DNA from: Edaphochlamys debaryana
Lineage: Eukaryota > Chlorophyta > Chlorophyceae > Chlamydomonadales
Assembly (NCBI GenBank): GCA_016858145.1
Contig: JAEHOE010000043.1
Location: 771,163 to 835,162, forward strand
Length of the DNA stretch: 64,000 bases
Reading direction: 5' to 3'
In this document: piece by piece, positions 22,216-34,700 of the stretch
How positions within the stretch are numbered: position 1 is the first letter of the stretch
Layout: each line of letters starts with the position of its first letter
Made by a program: the position numbers and the translations under genes
Notes under the pieces: generated by a model
Seen by the model: only the letters and a program-made list of their open reading frames with translations
Database searches by the model: none
Told to the model about the DNA's origin: nothing

Positions 22216-22978
22216 ATGTCATGGGGCTTTCGCTCTCGAGGCCTTTCGCCTCGAGGTGACATAACTGAGGTGAACAGCAACATACAAGAGCACGTTAGAG
22301 CTCACACCAGGCTCCCGCTCTTTTGCTCTGCGCATTGACCCGACCAGCTTTGTGAGCACGCACTGCGCAACCTCCTTCTTAGCACATAGTCTTATGCAGA
22401 TTGCATGATGTGAGGCGTTGAGCGGCTTCATCACGGTGAAGCGTGACGCTGAAGGCGGGCTTTGGAGAGACTGGTCTCGTTCGACGTTCTAGCTCATCCT
22501 ATGTTTACAGCCGGTGAGGCCAGGATTGCTATCCATTCGTTAGGGGACTACAGACATAGCGAGCGCAAATCAGGTTCGGCCTTGAACTTCCCGCGCGAAA
22601 GTGGCGAAGCCGAAACGAGCTAGCGGCTGTGCGAGTTGATGAGGGCCGCTTCAGCCTATGATGAGTCGCAGAGAGGTATGTGCTCTTACAGCCGTCGCCC
22701 CATTCACGTACGTGGCGTCCACCCCCCGCGTCCCCTTCCCCCCTGTCCGCCCTCCGCTTGTATGCTCCCTGCGCACGGAGGGCTTAGCCTGAAGATACTC
22801 GCGCCTGTATAAATGAGGGGCGCTCGCGCCCCTTTACCTCTCATTACTGCCGAGGCAGTGCTGCTTCTGAAGCTGCCTGCCTTCAGCCCGGGTCTCCTCA
22901 GCCCGCAACCTTCCACGGGGTCATGGGGCAGCCGGACTCGAGACTCGAGATGTAGACAGAGTAGTGTGCTAGCCGCAC
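22216..22978. other. Intergenic stretch, nothing recognised
   Basis: No open frame with family features. The composition is less GC-rich than its surroundings, especially at 22300-22700. Confidence 0.4.
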
Positions 22979-22983
22979 TTACA
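22979..22983 (-). terminator. Poly(A) signal TGTAA (minus strand)
   Basis: TTACA on the + strand, 317 bases past the stop codon at 23300. It fits as the end of the EGF-module gene transcript. Confidence 0.5.
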
Positions 22984-23299
22984 GCCCTGTCTATATGCGT
23001 GACGCCTCTTAGCGTTACCTTCCTTCCCAACGCACCTCACTCCTTCAATTCTTCCCTTGCTTTGGGCCTCCTCCCTTCTCCCATAATATCCGCGTCCCAC
23101 TCCTTCCTTCACGCTCGCATAAGTAGGTATCCTTGAGTAGACATTCTCGAGTAGATGCCTTAACGCCTCCTTAGACTGTGAAGACTACAAAACTGATGGA
23201 CATGCGAGCTGCGCAGCCCGCGCCAAACCCTACGCCACCAAATCGCAAGAAGCCTGCAAAAATGCGTTACGAGGGGGCCATTCTGCCAGGCGCAGCCGC

Positions 23300-26200
23300 C
23301 TAGAGGTAGCACCGGAAGCCCAGGGTCTGGGTCGGGGCGCTGCACGTGTTCCCGTTGGCTCCGCCCCAGTTGATGTTGCCAGGGTAGCCAACGCCAAGGC
23401 AAGGCCTCAGCGCCATGCCATTGGTAACGGAGCACGTGCACAGAGCTGCGTTCACAGAGAGCTCAACCTCGCCCCCGCAAGAGCCCACGCGCCACACCAC
23501 GCCGCCGCAGTTGACCTCGGTGTACAGCAGCTGGCTGGCGGGCTTGAGAGCGCGGCAGATGAGGGAGGCCGCGACGGAGTTGACGCAGGAGAAGGTGACG
23601 CCGCTGCCCACGGAGGAGGAGGCGTAGACGGAGGAGTAGGTGGTGGCCTTGACGGCGTTGAGCTGCGTGTTGAAGGTGCTGCACTGCGACGAGGATGCCG
23701 TGTAGGTTGCGTATTGGGTGAAGGTCTGGGAGTAGATGAGAGCGCCTGTAGGCATACGATGAGGCGGAGGCAGGCAGGGGTGGAGGTTCGTTACGCATTT
23801 GTTGGATCAAGGCAACTGGGTACCGGTACGTCGGGGAGCCGTGGGTAGCCAGTGAGGCGCGGGCAGGCCTGTTGCGCTGACCCTAGCGTGCGCGCTCACC
23901 GGCAGAGACGCATGTGGTGCCGGAGTTTCCGTAGCCGGGCGCGCAGGCGCAGGTCCAGGCGGTGAGGCTGGTGGGGGTGCAGGAGGTGGCCTTGCCGGTG
24001 CTGACGCCGCAGGGGTCGCTGGTGGTGCAGGGGTCTGAAGTGTGGGGGGAGGAGGCAGGGGGGGGGAGGGGCGGGGCCAGTCAGGCGAGGGAAGAGGGGA
24101 CGGGCATGATGCCATCCACACTACCCGACCTCTTGAGCTTCTAGAGAGATAGGTCTACCCCGCGAAGGGAGACTGGTCTGGCGGGGAGCTGCAGCAAGTG
24201 GAAAGCAGGTCTCACGAGAGCAGGTCTTGGTGGTGGGGTTGTAGTTGGCGTAGTAGGGCGCGCATACGACAGAGAAGGAGCCGGCGGTGTTGGTGCAGCG
24301 GACGGTGGGGCTCGTGTATGCCAGGCACTCGTTGATGTCTGGGGAGGTTGTGCGGGCGGCAGAGTCAGAGCTCTCTCTGTTGTAGAGTCTGATGTTGCAT
24401 TCAAGTAGGCCGGACAACCTAGTGTCATGCAATGCACCTGCAGGGCGGTCAATCACTCACCCGTGCACTTCCTAGTCAGGGCATTGTAGTTCTCGTAGCC
24501 GGGGGCGCATACCGCGTCGAACGAGCCGGCTGTGTTGGTGCACACTATGGACACGTCAGCGTTGGCGCACTCGTTGATGTCTGCAGGGTGAAAAGGGGAA
24601 GCATGGCACCTGATGAGTGTCATGGGAAACGCCTGGTGCCCTAAGGCATTGGGGATGCACTCCCGGCCAGGGTCCATTCTGCCAGTAGTCAGGCGCAGGG
24701 CCTGATCACACCTGTGCACTTCTGGGTGAGGGAGCTGTAGTTCTCGTAGCCCGTGGCGCAGTCCATGCTGAACGAGCCGACGGTGTTGACACAGACAACC
24801 GAGGGGTCGGAGCCGGCGCACTCGTTGATGTCTGAAGGAGAGATGGCGTTTTGCGTGGACGGGGGCGGGGACAAGTTTGAGTGCAATGCCGAGGGTGGCC
24901 CCTCCTTGGCCTCTTCTTCCTGCACCGCAAAGCCCTGTCATGACGCCAAATCCCTCCTGCGTGTCTCTCTGCCGTCAACTTCAGCCTCCCTCCCCCTTTC
25001 CCCACACCTGAGCAGGTCATGGTGCTTGCATCGAAGCCCTCGTAGCCGGGGGCGCAGACGGCGGTGTAGGTGCCAGCGGGCGCGTTGTCACAGAGGACTG
25101 TGCCATCAGCTTTGAGGCACTCGTTGATGTCTGGAAGGGAATGAAGTTCGAGGGGGGGCAGTGGTGCTCAAGCGAGTTGAGACGGCGGAGGCGGAAGGCA
25201 GGGTTTACGCATCACAGTGAGACCGGGGTTCGGAGTGAGCAACGCACATGCCACATGCCACATGCCGTAAGCAGAAGCTCGCAACTCCTCGCGAACGCGG
25301 GAGCACAGCGCGGGCCACTGGCTCACCGGTGCACAGGCGCGTGTTGGGGTCGTAGCCCTCGTAGCCGGGGGCGCAGGCATCGGCGTAGGATCCGTTGGTG
25401 TTGACACACACGATGGACACGTCAGCACCCAGGCACTCGTTCGTGTCTGTGGATGGGCGCGGGTGGGTTCATGAAGGGTTCGGTCCAACCTGTTGTCGAT
25501 TTGCTGGACAGAGCGCCCGCACCTCTCTTGTGCCCCTGTTCGCTAGCTGGAGGGAATCGCTTACCGGCGCAGGTGCGGGCGGTGGGGTTGTAGCTCTCAT
25601 AGCCGGGGGCGCAGACCTCTGTGAAGCCTCCCGGGCTGTTGGTGCAGCGGACGGAGACGTCAAAGGTGGCGCACTCATCGATGTCTGTGGGTGTGTGAAA
25701 TTGGTGTTGAAGGTCATGCGCGGGCATCGGCTTCCATGCTTGTGTAATTGCTTAAGAGTCCTTGCTGTCAAGGTTCCAGGTTGCAAGACTTTTATGCGGG
25801 TAGCTAGGCTCACCCTGGCACTTGCGGGCCGCGGCGCCATAGGCCTCATAACCGCTGGCGCAAGCCTCCTCAAAGGACCCGGCCTTGTTGGTGCAGACCA
25901 CGGACGTGTCGGGGTGGGCGCACTCGTTCACGTCTGCAGGCAGCGGGCAGAGTTGGGCGAGGGATGAGGATGGGTGTGCGAGCTGCCTTGGGGGTCTTGG
26001 GAGTGAGATGGCGTGGCGGCATGGGCAGTATTGGGATTGGCTTCAGTTCCTCACCGGTGCAGACGCGGGTGAAGCTGTCGTAGGCCTCGTAGCCGGCAGC
26101 GCAGTCCTCCTCAAAGGACCCGGGGCTGTTGGTGCAGACGACGGACACGTCAGCCGCCTTGCACTCGTCAACGTCTGCGCGGGTAGGGCCGCGGGAAAGA

Positions 26201-29200
26201 GAGTTGGGCTTCGGAGTGAGCAACGCAAATGCGGGGGCGGGAAGCAGAAGTTAGCATCTCCTGGCGAGGCGAGCACAACGGGGGCCACTGGCTCACCGGT
26301 GCACAGGCGCGTGTTGGGGTCGTAGCTCTCGTAGCCGGGGGCGCAGGCATCGGCGTAGGATCCGTTGGTGTTGACACACACGATGGACACGTCGGCCCCC
26401 AGGCACTCGTCAATGTCTGGGGGCGGGGACGACGCAGAGAGGCAGGTGCCGTTGAGGGCGGGGTTAAGCGGGTGACATGCTGACCAGAAATCCTGGAAGG
26501 CTCGTTTCCGGCGCTATCACGTGGCTTACCGGCGCACGTGCGGGAGTCAAGGTCGTACTGCTCGTAGCCTTCGGCGCAGACCTCCGTGAAGGACCCAGCG
26601 GTGTTCATGCAAAGCACCGAGGCGTCGGAAGCCGCGCACTCGTCAATGTCTGCGCAGCAAAGCAAGGCGGCGTGAAGGGGATGCGAGAGCCGGAGCCTAG
26701 CCTGGCAGGGCGGAGGGCAGCCTACAGACCAGCAAGGGGAATGCGCGGCCCTCACCCGCACAGCTACGCTGGACGCTGTCGTAGCTCTCGTATCCGGCGG
26801 CGCAGACCTCCTCAAAGGACCCGGGGGTGTTGGTGCACACAACCGAGGACTCGGGGTCCGCGCACTCATCGATGTCTGCAGAGGGATGGGCATGTGCGAT
26901 GAGAGTTATGGTGGGGGTCTGCAGGCTCAAGGCAAGGACAGATGCGAGGTTGGCGGCGGTAGGACCCCTCCTCACCGGCGCACGTCATGGTGCGCGCATC
27001 GTATGCCTCGTAGCCGGGGGCGCAGGCGGCGACAAAGGCGCCGCGTGTGTTGGAGCACACGATTGACACGTCAGCTCCGATGCACTCGTCGACGTCTGCA
27101 GTCAGCAGCAACGGAGGGTTGGCATTGCGAAGGTGGTAAGATACAAGTGCCCCATGACACCGCTCTAGCCCGCCACCAGCTCAACACTTTTCCAGAGCAC
27201 CCACGATGGCGGGTCCCCAAGACTTCGGCGCGCACCTGAGCACGTCATGGCAATGGCATCATAGTTCTCAAACCCGGTGGCGCAGGCTGTGGTGGCGGAG
27301 CCAATGGTGTTGTCGCACTTGACGGAGTCATCGAGGCCCAGACACTCATTGACGTCTGCGAATGAGGAGCGGACCCGGGTTAGGAGGGGAGCACACATTC
27401 TCACAGCGGGCCTTGTTTAACGGTTTACATATTCGCAAATGCGCACCTGAGCAGGTCATGGACTGGGCGTTGTAGGCCTCATAGCCGGGGGCGCAGGATG
27501 CCTCGAACGACCCGGGGGTATTGGTGCAGACGATGGTGTCTGAGTGGCCGGCGCACTCATCAATGTCTGTAAGGGCAAGGGGTGGGGCTTGTTGGTCACG
27601 GCTCGAAGGCCAGGGGTTATCGTGCAAAGCAAAGTGTGAGGGGTGCAAGGCAGGGTTGGCGGGTTGGCGGTGTTCTCACCGGTGCAGGTGCGGCTGGAGG
27701 GGGTGTACGTGGCGTAGCCGGGGGCGCAGGCATCAGCGTAGGATCCGTTGGTGTTGACGCACACAATGGACACGTCAGCGCCCAGGCACTCGTCGATATC
27801 TGCAGGGTACGGCACAAAGCATTGGGTCTAGTCGCGAGGATGGTGGAGATGGTGGAGGAATGTGCGCCAGGGCACTTATCCGCAGGCCCCATGCTTGGCT
27901 TTCTCACCGGTGCAGACGCGGTAGAAGCTGTCGTAGTTCTCGTAGCCGGCAGCACAGACCTCGACAAATGTGCCGGCCTTGTTCTCGCACACAACGGACA
28001 CGTCGGCCCCCTTGCACTCGTCCACATCTGCATGCAGTGGGTGTGTCGGGATGTGTGGATTGTGTGCTAGCGTGGCTCTGCGGGAAGGGTTGAGGCAGGC
28101 TGGCAGAGTCAGGCTCACCGGTGCAGACGCGGGTGAAGCTGTCGTAGGCCTCGTAGCCGGCAGCGCAGTCCTCCTCAAAGGACCCGGGGCTGTTGGTGCA
28201 GGTGACGGACACGTCAGCCGCCTTGCACTCGTCGACGTCTGCACGGGGCGGTCGGGGGATTGAGATTGGGGATCAGGGATTGCGGGGGCGGGAAGCAGAA
28301 GTCAGCATCTCCTGGCGAGTCGAGCACAACGCGGGCCACTGGCTCACCGGTGCACAGGCGCGTGTTGGGGTCGTAGCTCTCGTAGCCGGGGGCGCAGGCA
28401 TCGGCGTAGGATCCGTTGGTGTTGACACACACGATGGACACGTCAGCACCCAGGCACTCGTCAATGTCTGGGGGCGGGGACGACGCAGAGAGGCAGGTGC
28501 CGTTGAGGGCGGGGTTAAGCGGGTGACATGCTGCTCAGAAGTCCGGGGATCTCAAGCAGAAGGAACTGCCACCGAGGCAACCGTATGGACATGTGGTGTG
28601 GGGATCAAGCCTACCCTGGCAGGTACGGGCCGTGGCGTCGTAGGCCTCGTAGCCGTCCGCACAGGCCTCCTCGAAGGAGCCGGCATGGTTGGTGCAGACC
28701 ACGGAGTCGTCCGCACGGGCGCACTCGTTCACGTCTGCGGGGATGCATAACGGCACCGACCGAGGCCAAGAGCGCGCAGGGTCAGCAAGGAAGTGAAGGC
28801 AGAGGGGCTTGCTTGGGCCCCAAGCCTTCGGGCAGCTGTAGTTACAGGCTTCTGTGGCGGGTTGACCTCCCTCGCAGTGACCCCCGGGGGTTGTAGTGAG
28901 TCCTACCGACCACCACTCACCGGAGCATGAGCTGGTCAGGGCCTGCAGGTTCTCGTAGCCCGCCGCGCAGTGCATCTCGAAGCTGCCAGCAGTGTTGGCG
29001 CAGGCGATGGAGGGGTTGTTGTACCCGCTGCACTCGTCAATGTCTGCGCGGTTGGACCGCACGGGGTTGCATGTCAGGGCGTGATACTCAGCCCAGCCTT
29101 CCTCTGCTCCCCTTTCCTGCCTTCCACCAGGCCTCACCAGAGCAGCTTTTGGTTGCTGCGTCGTAGTTCTCATACCCTCGCGCGCAGCCGCACGAGTACC

Positions 29201-30400
29201 GGCCCGGGAGGTTGGCACAGGTGGTGGTGGCGTCACCGCACACGCCCGGGCTCGCAGCACACTCATTCACGTCTGCGCAGAAGGCACAGTGCACACAGGG
29301 GCGGCTTGTATGGTAGGGCGATAACCGCCAGACAGGACGGAACGCAATGCTCCATGACACTGGTCGCCCTCATCAATTACCCAGATAGGCTAGAACACAC
29401 CGTCAGCTGGCCTCACCGACGCAGGTCTTGGTTAGTCCGTTGTAGTCCGCATACCCAGCGGCGCAGGCGCAAGTAAAGGCACCGGGCGAGTTGAGGCAGG
29501 TGGTGGTGGAGGCGTCGCCGCAGCGGGGGCGGCCCTTGACATCCACCTCGTTGCACTCGTTCGTATCTGGGCGCAGCACAAGCGCAGTTGGGGAGGGGTG
29601 TGGGGCGTAGGTTGTTGAGTGACTTCCCATGCCTGTCAAGGCTTCAAGCCCAGAGGCCTCGTGGCCCCATGCCGCAAGACAGCCTGTCACAGTCCGGAAA
29701 TGGGCGGCAGCTGCACAGGCGCTATGGGCCGTGCATGTTGCGCCGAAGTCCGCAAGGCCCAGCTAGGCTGAGGGGTCCTGGGCCCAACCCGCGCCCCGGC
29801 CTCACCCACGCACGCCCTGTTGTTGGGCGTCAGCTGGTAGCCGGAGGGGCAGGTGCAGGTGTAGGAGCCCCCCTTTGCGGTGCAGGTTCCGGGGGAGCAG
29901 GGGTTGCCGGTGCAGGGCGCGACGGCGAGGACGGACCGACCAAACGTCCTCTTGCCAGCACCTGAGGGCAGGACACATTATTGGGGATCAGAGGATGGGA
30001 CTGAGCTCTGTTTGGGAGCTAGCGACCGCGAGTTGTGGCAAGTGCGTGCGGATCTCGCTAATTTCGCGCCTGAACATTCATTGGTAGTTGAAAGCGCATA
30101 TTGCGACCGATAAGCAGGTCTGTGTCTCCAGATGCATCGCTTTATAATGCAGCGCAATGCGCCGGTCACCAAGGACGGGTAAGCGTGCGTGCAGGTCGTG
30201 TCCGGTCGCTGCGGCGGTCCGTATCCCCAGGCGCGCGACCGCGACCCAAAACAGCGAGTCGCCCCACCTGTGCCAGCGGCAGCGCTGCCAACCATGATGG
30301 CGAATATGACCATTGCTCCAGCTGCAGCTACGTGGGGAGACCGCCGGTTGCCTTGGCGAGGTCGCATCTTGGCGCCGCCGATGGTCGACGGAGGGGACAT
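23300..30400 (-). CDS. Secreted multi-EGF matrix protein, 24 modules, one per exon
   Basis: There are 26 exons, all introns phase 1, 3564 bases, 1187 residues. Exon 1 (30400-30268) encodes a signal peptide or anchor (AAAGAMVIFAIMVGSAAAG). Modules follow at 29961-29806, 29566-29417, 29272-29138, 29043-28921, 28734-28615, 28467-28348, 28238-28119, 28027-27908, 27799-27680, 27566-27447, 27355-27236, 27095-26976, 26875-26756, 26649-26530, 26416-26297, 26174-26055, 25933-25814, 25684-25565, 25446-25327, 25130-25008, 24831-24712, 24580-24461, 24338-24216 and 24034-23900. The last exon is 23745-23300. Most modules start D(I/V)(D/N)EC, the calcium-binding EGF consensus. Modules 1-3 and 24 have six cysteines; modules 4-23 have four. 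The C-terminal ~148 residues form a Cys-rich domain (NINWGGANGNTC, TLGFRCYL) I cannot name. An extracellular matrix or surface role is inferred. Confidence 0.85.
26055..26490 (-). repeat. Duplicated two-module block, copy 1 (modules 15-16)
   Basis: Exons and much of the introns match the block at 28119-28541. Identical intron stretches include CAGAGAGGCAGGTGCCGTTG and GGCGGGGTTAAGCGGGTGAC, so the duplication or conversion is recent. Module 19 (25327-25446) is a third, less complete copy. Confidence 0.85.
28119..28541 (-). repeat. Duplicated two-module block, copy 2 (modules 6-7)
   Basis: This is the partner of 26055-26490. Module 6 is identical to module 15 at the protein level, and module 7 differs from module 16 by one residue (VTC against VVC). 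Confidence 0.85.
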
Positions 30401-31703
30401 CCTGGGCGTCCTGGGTCGGACTTGAAGCGGAGAAACCTGGCGCTGTCGGGCGCAACTGTGTTGTCAGGTTAATATTGTGTGTTGTGAGTTGAGAGCAAGC
30501 TCTGAGCATGGGCTTTTATGGGGGCCGGGGGCTTGCTCCCACCGGCTGACACGCCCGTTGCCGCTCCCACTTCCCAAACCGCATACTTCATGGCACGTGT
30601 GCCCGCTCAGCTGGCGGCAGCAGCCACCTGCAAAACTCGTGTACGTCTTATCTGCCGAGACAGTCGCTCGCGCCCTGTTGTGGCGGGGGAAGTCGCGGAG
30701 GTGCTGCGGGGGAAAGGGGTTTCGCGGCGACGGTCGTGTCAACAGGGGCGAAATCCCGACGAGTATGGTATCAACAGAATGGTGCGAGTTGAGGCAATAT
30801 TCAATAGCGGCCTGTTCAACTTTCTCGTTGGGGCGAGTCGCGGGGGCGCGGGATTCCGGCATTCCACATTCCTGCCACCCACGCGGTCGTCGTGTCAATG
30901 AACAACCCTGTAGCACGTCATCCTCTAGCCCCTGCTAATACCGTTCTCCATTCCTCGAGGTCGTTTGCCGCCGGGAGAGGAAGGGTCCGTGCCGAGGAGT
31001 CCAAGGGCTCGTGGGACGAGCACCAGGCCGCATGCCGAGAGCATTCGTGGGGCAGCGCTGCCGCTGCATCTTCCTCGCCGCGGGCAGCTGACCACGGTGG
31101 GCCGGGAGCTGCTGTCGACCGGCAGTCTCTTCTTCATCTGCCCAAAGGCTCACTCGGCTTATTGCGCTTGCTACACAGCTAGCGTACTCCTGCCGTCACT
31201 CCTGGCCATCGGCCCCAGCTCCTGCCACTCGCCCGGGCATGCAAGGACCTCAGCCAGTGGGCGCGGCGGGGCCACCAGACGACGAGGGGCCCTAACGCAG
31301 ACCCTCGCGTGGCCGCGGCTCCCTGCCTTCGCACCCGCCTGCTGCCCGGCCCCTGCACGCGGCCCGCCCCTCTCCCACTCCCACTCACTCGTTCCGTGCT
31401 ACGCTACCCCCCGAAGGAAGGGCCAGCGGCCGTCAGCGCTGCCTCACGCAGGCTTGCTCCGGCGCAGCAGCAACGCCGCCTCGGGCCCCTGCGTAGCCGC
31501 TCCAGCCCTCGTGCCCTCACAGGGGGGCGCCGGCGCCTCCGGCACCGCCTTCGCCCTCCTCCGTCCCGCCTCCAGTACGTACCACCTCCGCCTCCGCTCC
31601 CTGCACGCAGTCACCCCCACCCCTGCCCCTATCCTCCATTTCCCAGCCCACACCGCCGCTCCTCCACCCTCCCTCCTCCCAACTGTCAACCGCCAACCGC
31701 TCC
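30401..31703. other. Region between the EGF gene start and the IPMS stop
   Basis: It holds the promoter and leader of the EGF gene and the 3' UTR of the isopropylmalate synthase gene, both on the minus strand. No separate gene was recognised. Confidence 0.45.
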
Positions 31704-34700
31704 TCACGTGGACGCGGCGGTCAGCTGCGAGGACGCGGGCGCCTGGCCGTTGTCCACCGAGGCCAGGGACGCGCCCGAGGAGAGGCCGGCGCCCACGGCG
31801 GGCTTGGTGCGGGGCGCCACCTTGACGACCACCGACATCCAGCCAATCATCTTGTTGAGGGCCGAGATGTAGGCGCGCGCAGAGGCCACCACGATGTCCT
31901 CGTTGGCGCCCGAGCCTGAATGGGGGGAGGGGGGGAAAGAGGGGTGAAGCGGACAAGGGAGAGGAGGGGGTGAGCGTGTATGTATCTGCCGACGGCGAGG
32001 GGCAGTGAGGGACCGGGACAGCACCTCAGCCCCCCTTCACGCGACCCTGCCCCTCGGGGGAGCCCTGTGCCTCTGCTGCCCCCCCCCTGCCCCCCCCCTC
32101 AATCCCTCCCCACCCGAGAACTGCCGCTGCACGCTGCCCAGCGCCGCGTGCTCGCTGTAGCCCGCGTCGCTCATCTTGCCGGCGGGGCGGATCATGACGC
32201 GGGTGTGGGCCAGCGCCTCAATGCCCTGACAGGGGGGGGAGGGAGGGGGGGGAAGAGGTAAGCGCCCCGCGTCTGGACCATGGCAGCTGCACGGCTGGCC
32301 GGCCTCCTAACTCGCCTTGCCATCCCCTCCCGGTGTGACCTCCCTTGGACATCCTTACCTCATGTGTTCGCCTCGGCCTCCTCCTCCCCTTGCCCCCCCT
32401 TCGTATGTCTGACAGCTGCTTTCCGGCGTCACGCTGTGTTATCCGACAGCTCTGCCTCCAGCATCTCGTCCCTCCCCTTGCCTCCTATGTCTGCCCCCTC
32501 TTCTCCCCCCCCGGTGCCTTGCCTGCGTCACGCTGCTGACCGAGTAGTCCGACAGCTCCGCCTCCACGCGGACCAGGGAGTCAATGGCCTTGTAGGCGGC
32601 GTCCACGGGGCCTGGGGGGTGGGGTGAGGGGTCGTGACGTGTGAGGGAGATGAAGCGGCGAGCTTCCAGGGAGCTGGTTCAGCTGGGCAGCATAGCGCAG
32701 GGGCGCATTCTGACCCAGATTTTCCCCAGCTGCCCCAGCCGTTCCCTGAGCCGGGCAGCGAGGCACCCCTGAGTGGAGGCTCCTGGAAAGCCTGCCCTGC
32801 TCCGCCGCTTGCCCCTCCCCCCCCCCTCCACCCACCCGTGCCGACCCCCACGCCGATGCGCGCAATGCCGTCCGGCCCCTTCATCTGCACCGTGGCGGTG
32901 GGCATGCCCATGGTGCCGCAAACCACCTGGGAGGAGAGGGGGAGGGGGGGGGGCGGAGGGGGATGAACAATTAGTTTGAGGCCATATTAATGGGAGGGGG
33001 CCAAGGGGTCACGACTTGGGTTTGGCAGGAGACGCGCCAGGCCTCCTTTCCCCTCCTGGCCCCCGCTCATCCCCCTCTTGCCCCCCCCCCTCTTGCCTGC
33101 AGGTCCCAGACGACCTTGGGCTGGTGCAGCTTCCTCCCCTTCCCCTTGCCTCCTCCCCTGTAAGTGGGCCCCTCTTGCCCCCCCCCCCCCACCTGCAGGT
33201 CCAGCAGCTCCCAGATGACCTTGGGCTGGTGCAGCTTCCTCCCCTTCCCCTTGCCTCCGCCCCCCCTATGTCTGACCCCTCTTGCCCCCCCCCCCCTTGC
33301 CTGCAGGTCCAGCAGCTCCCAGATGACCTTGGGCTGGTGCAGCTCGTCGCTCATGAGCGCCAGGATGTCCTCGTCGCTGATGCCCTTCTTCTTGTCGGCC
33401 AGGGCCTTGAAGCGCCTGGCGGTTGGCGGTTGGCGGTTGGGGTGGTTGGCGGTTGGTTGGCGCGGTTGGGTTGGTCCGGTCTCCCTTCCCTCGGCACCAC
33501 CACTTCTCGCTCACCTAGCTAGCTCCTGCCTCCCTCTCCCTCTCTCTCTTCTCCCCTCCCTCTACCCCCCTCCCATGTCTGGCTCCCTCTTGCCTCTACC
33601 CCCACAGATCCCATCTCACTTGAAGACGTCGTCCAGCTCGCTCTGGCTCAGCTCGTAGCCCAGCGAGCGCAGGCGGCTGTTGAGCGCGTTGCGGCCAGAG
33701 TGCTTGCCCAGAACAATGCCTGGGTGGGTGGTGGGGGGGGTTCGGTAGGGTTTGGTTGGGGTGGGGTGGTGGGTATGCGGAGGGGTGGTGGCTTCCGCAC
33801 CACCGGGGCGCGGACGGCAGGTGGGTGGGTGGGTGGCTACGGTAGGCGGGAGTACTGAAGCCACGTCGCAAAGCCGAGAGGCCAAGGCCCGTGCGGGGTG
33901 GGATGTATGGGCCGGGGCCAGGGCAGCAACTGCCCGGTGGTGCCGCATCACGCCCTCACTCCATCCTTCCCTTCCCTTCCGTTCCTCCCTTCCATCGCTC
34001 AATCCCGCCTTCCCCCCCCCCCTCCCCCTCACCGCGGTCCTGCTCCTGGCGGGGCAGGCCGATGGACTCAGGGGTCATGATCTCGTACCTGTCAGGGGGG
34101 TGGGTGGGGAGGAAAGGGCAGGGGGAAGAGGACATGAGGACAGGAAAGGTGGAAGCAGGCCCCTGCAGCCCTGTCCCCAGTCCCCGTCCCTCCCTCCCTA
34201 TGCCTATCCCTCTCACGTCTCCCGGTTCTTGAGCATGCCGTCCTGGTGGATGCCCGACTCGTGCGCGAAGGCGTTGGCGCCAACGATGGCCTTGTGCGGC
34301 TGCACAATCATGCCTGGGGAGGGGGAGAGGGCGGGGGCGGACTCAGGAGGCATTGAAACGCAAGCCAACGCACCGCGACCTGACGCCCCGGCCTCCGTCC
34401 CTCCGACCCTATCCCCTTCCCCCCGCCCTCCCCCTCCCCCTCACCCCCCCTCACCCGAGTAGTCCGATACCATCTTGGAGGTGGGATAGATGTGCACGGG
34501 CCGGATGCCGGTACGCAGGCCGTTCATCTGGGCCTCACTGCAGGGGGGGGGCGGAGGGCGGGGCGCAGAGGGAGCGGGGAGAGGGGGCAGTCAGCCGCTG
34601 CGTCCGCCCCGAGCTGTCCGCAGCTTGTTCCGTTTGCCCCCAGCCCTTTCTCCTGTTTCAAGGCTCGAGGCCGTACCCCGTGTATCCTGCTCCCCGTGCG

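Larger units (their letters stand above)
24216..29043 (-). repeat. Array of 20 four-cysteine EGF-like exons
   Basis: Modules 4-23 are each 120 or 123 bases, flanked by phase-1 introns of about 80-220 bases. The protein pattern is DxxEC-x8/9-C-N-x5-(S/T)(F/Y)-x3-C-A-x2-Y-x8-C. Aligned to a six-cysteine EGF module, cysteines 2 and 4 are the ones missing. Confidence 0.85.

Noticed and set aside
23900..29566. Regularly spaced 120-base repeats suggesting a CRISPR-like array
   Set aside because: The repeats are phase-1 exons encoding EGF-like modules with splice sites; spacers are introns.
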